Positions 4,916 through 6,341 of a DNA stretch of 6,341 bases are shown here, one piece after another; position 1 is the first letter of the stretch, and each line of letters begins with the position of its first letter. The notes below the pieces were generated by a model. That model did not search any database. It saw nothing but the letters and a program-made list of their open reading frames with translations, and was not told the origin of the DNA. The stretch is from NCBI GenBank assembly GCA_030040955.1, contig JASHSH010000438.1, positions 1-6,341 on the forward strand. The letters run 5' to 3'. The DNA is from Rhodospirillales bacterium (lineage in GTDB: Bacteria; Pseudomonadota; Alphaproteobacteria; Rhodospirillales; Magnetospirillaceae). The translations under genes and the position numbers were made by a program.

Positions 4916-6341
4916 ATGAATTCGGCTGCCGCGCCCGCCCTCCGGCCGCTCGATTTGCGGGCGATGGCGAAAGAGGCGGCACTCACCGCGTTCGTCGTGT
5001 TGCTGCTCGCTATCGGCATCGTCGGCTTCGACATCGTCGACATTTCCGGCGGCGTCGCGATCGAGAACCGGCTGAACGACGTGGCGGCGGCGGTGGTGAT
5101 CGCCTTCGCCGGGCGAATCGTGCTGATTCTCTACCGCGAGGCCCGCTACCGCGCCGTTCTGTCGGTGCTGATACCGGTCTCCGCGATCCTGTTCGTTCTC
5201 CTGCTCGCGCGCACGCTCGCCCCGCTGGTGACCAGTCGGGAGGGCGTCGGCGATGCGCTCGCCCACATTCTGCCGTTCCGCGATCCCTATGTGGCGTGGA
5301 CGATCTTCCTGGTCTGCGCGGCGATCGCGGTACGCACAGTGATCGCGACTCGCCAGAAGGTGGTCGAATACACCGCCGAGCAGCGCGAACGGCGCGCCGA
5401 ACAGGCGGCGATCCGCACACGCCGCATCGCCTTCTGGCTCGGACCCATCGTGCTGATCGTCGCGGCCGCGCTGCCCTTCATGCCGTTCGCCAACCGCCAG
5501 GTGCTCGATATCAGCATCCTGGTCGGAACCTATGTGATGCTCGGCTGGGGACTGAACGTGGTGGTCGGGCTCGCCGGCCTGCTCGACCTCGGCTACGTCG
5601 CCTTCTACGCGGTCGGCGCGTACAGCTATGCGCTGCTCGCGCAGACCTTCGGAGCCGGATTCTGGGTCTGCCTGCCGCTCGCCGGCATCATGTCGGCGAC
5701 GGCCGGAGTCATCCTGGGTTTCCCGGTGTTGCGCCTTCGCGGCGACTATCTGGCCATCGTGACCTTGGGCTTCGGCGAGATGGTGCGCGTGATCCTGGTC
5801 AACTGGGTTTCGCTTACCAACGGGCCCAACGGCATCAACCACATTGCGCGCCCGACCTTCTTCGGCCTGCCGCTGGTCCCGGACGCGCCCGAAGGCCAGC
5901 AGACCTTCTTCACCTTCTTCGGTCTCGACTACTCGCCGATCACCCGCATCATCTTCCTGTACTATGTGATTCTCGCGCTCGCGCTGGTCACCAACCTGTT
6001 TACGCTTCGCGTCCGCCGCCTGCCGATCGGACGCGCGTGGGAGGCATTGCGCGAGGACGAGATCGCCTGCTCGGCGCTCGGCGTGAATCCGCGCAACACC
6101 AAGCTCGCGGCCTTCGGCATCGGCGCCATGTTCGCCGGTTTCGCCGGTTCCTTCTTCGCCACGCGCCAGGGGTTCATCAGTCCCGAAAGCTTCACCTTCA
6201 TCGAGTCCGCGATCATCCTGGCGATCGTCGTGCTGGGCGGGATGGGCAGCCAGATCGGCGTGGTGTTCGCGGCCGCCATCCTGGTCGGGCTGCCCGAATT
6301 GTTCCGTGAGCTGCAACAGTACCGGATGCTCGCTTTCGGCG
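4916..6341 (+). CDS. livM: Branched-chain/hydrophobic amino acid ABC transporter permease LivM (3' end cut off)
   Basis: This second permease of the HAAT importer starts 3 nt after livH, with GAGAAGG (4901-4907) 8 nt upstream, and runs open to the window edge: 475 residues visible, probably a few dozen missing. The core domain begins near residue 197 (VLDISILVGTYVMLGWGLNV) and includes GLAGLLDLGYVAFYAVGAYS, LRLRGDYLAIVTLGFGEMVR and TNGPNGI. The cytoplasmic coupling loop GRAWEALREDEIACSALGVN (372-391) is followed by KLAAFGIGAMFAGFAG and a glycine-rich VVLGGMGSQIG. Ahead of the core lies an extension of about 190 residues with five hydrophobic segments (about 21-41, 56-73, 80-105, 124-144, 171-190) and a charged stretch QKVVEYTAEQRERRAEQAAI (147-166) that looks helical and cytoplasmic. 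E. coli LivM also has an N-terminal addition, so this is a variant of a known theme. LivG and LivF probably follow outside the window. Confidence 0.92.
   Translation, partial: MNSAAAPALRPLDLRAMAKEAALTAFVVLLLAIGIVGFDIVDISGGVAIENRLNDVAAAVVIAFAGRIVLILYREARYRAVLSVLIPVSAILFVLLLARTLAPLVTSREGVGDALAHILPFRDPYVAWTIFLVCAAIAVRTVIATRQKVVEYTAEQRERRAEQAAIRTRRIAFWLGPIVLIVAAALPFMPFANRQVLDISILVGTYVMLGWGLNVVVGLAGLLDLGYVAFYAVGAYSYALLAQTFGAGFWVCLPLAGIMSATAGVILGFPVLRLRGDYLAIVTLGFGEMVRVILVNWVSLTNGPNGINHIARPTFFGLPLVPDAPEGQQTFFTFFGLDYSPITRIIFLYYVILALALVTNLFTLRVRRLPIGRAWEALREDEIACSALGVNPRNTKLAAFGIGAMFAGFAGSFFATRQGFISPESFTFIESAIILAIVVLGGMGSQIGVVFAAAILVGLPELFRELQQYRMLAFG

Noticed and set aside
3982..6309. 775-codon open frame on the plus strand across livH and livM
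   Set aside because: It has an Arg/His/Ala-rich composition with no recognisable domains and overlaps two clear permease genes for its whole length. It is a frame kept open by high GC content.
4847..6316. 489-codon open frame on the minus strand opposite livM
   Set aside because: It is a highly charged, Asp/Glu/Arg/His-rich translation with no family features. This is the usual antisense shadow of a GC-rich hydrophobic membrane protein gene.

Overview
The window is a GC-rich stretch of bacterial DNA, most likely from an alphaproteobacterium. That inference rests on strong G/C at third codon positions, dense genes, a TTGCGC-N16-TAGGCT type promoter and a LivM with a long N-terminal extension. 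It holds six protein-coding genes. The first and last are cut by the window edges. No RNA genes, insertion sequences, CRISPR arrays or phage genes were seen.

Layout: (1) 3-230, plus strand, the last 75 codons of a class III (CaiB/BaiF) CoA-transferase. (2) 237-905, minus strand, a PadR-family regulator with a histidine-rich N-terminus resembling E. coli YqjI, convergent with gene 1. (3) 906-1144, a divergent intergenic region with an AT-rich core. It carries a TTGACA promoter for the regulator, an overlapping dyad that is a probable autoregulatory operator, a second GATAT dyad, an IHF-consensus match, and a GC-rich leader whose inverted repeats can hide the next gene's Shine-Dalgarno. (4) 1145-2695, an ALDH7-type alpha-aminoadipic semialdehyde dehydrogenase. 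(5) 2692-3876, a FOXRED1-like FAD-dependent oxidase/dehydrogenase, coupled to gene 4 by a GTGA overlap. (6) 3877-3985, a gap with a promoter-like site. (7) 3986-4912 livH and (8) 4916-6341 livM, the two permeases of a branched-chain/hydrophobic amino acid (HAAT) ABC transporter. LivM runs off the right edge just short of its C-terminus.

Reading the genes together (inference): the dehydrogenase oxidises alpha-aminoadipate semialdehyde (in equilibrium with piperideine-6-carboxylate) to 2-aminoadipate. A flavin oxidase coupled to it would fit the step that makes that semialdehyde, for example from L-pipecolate. The Liv-type permeases would import the amino or imino acid, and a class III CoA-transferase could act further down on glutarate. 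The parts fit a lysine/pipecolate catabolic locus, but the oxidase substrate, the transporter ligand and the CoA-transferase substrate are not fixed by the sequence. The closeness of a YqjI-like, probably metal-responsive repressor to this operon is the most unexpected feature.
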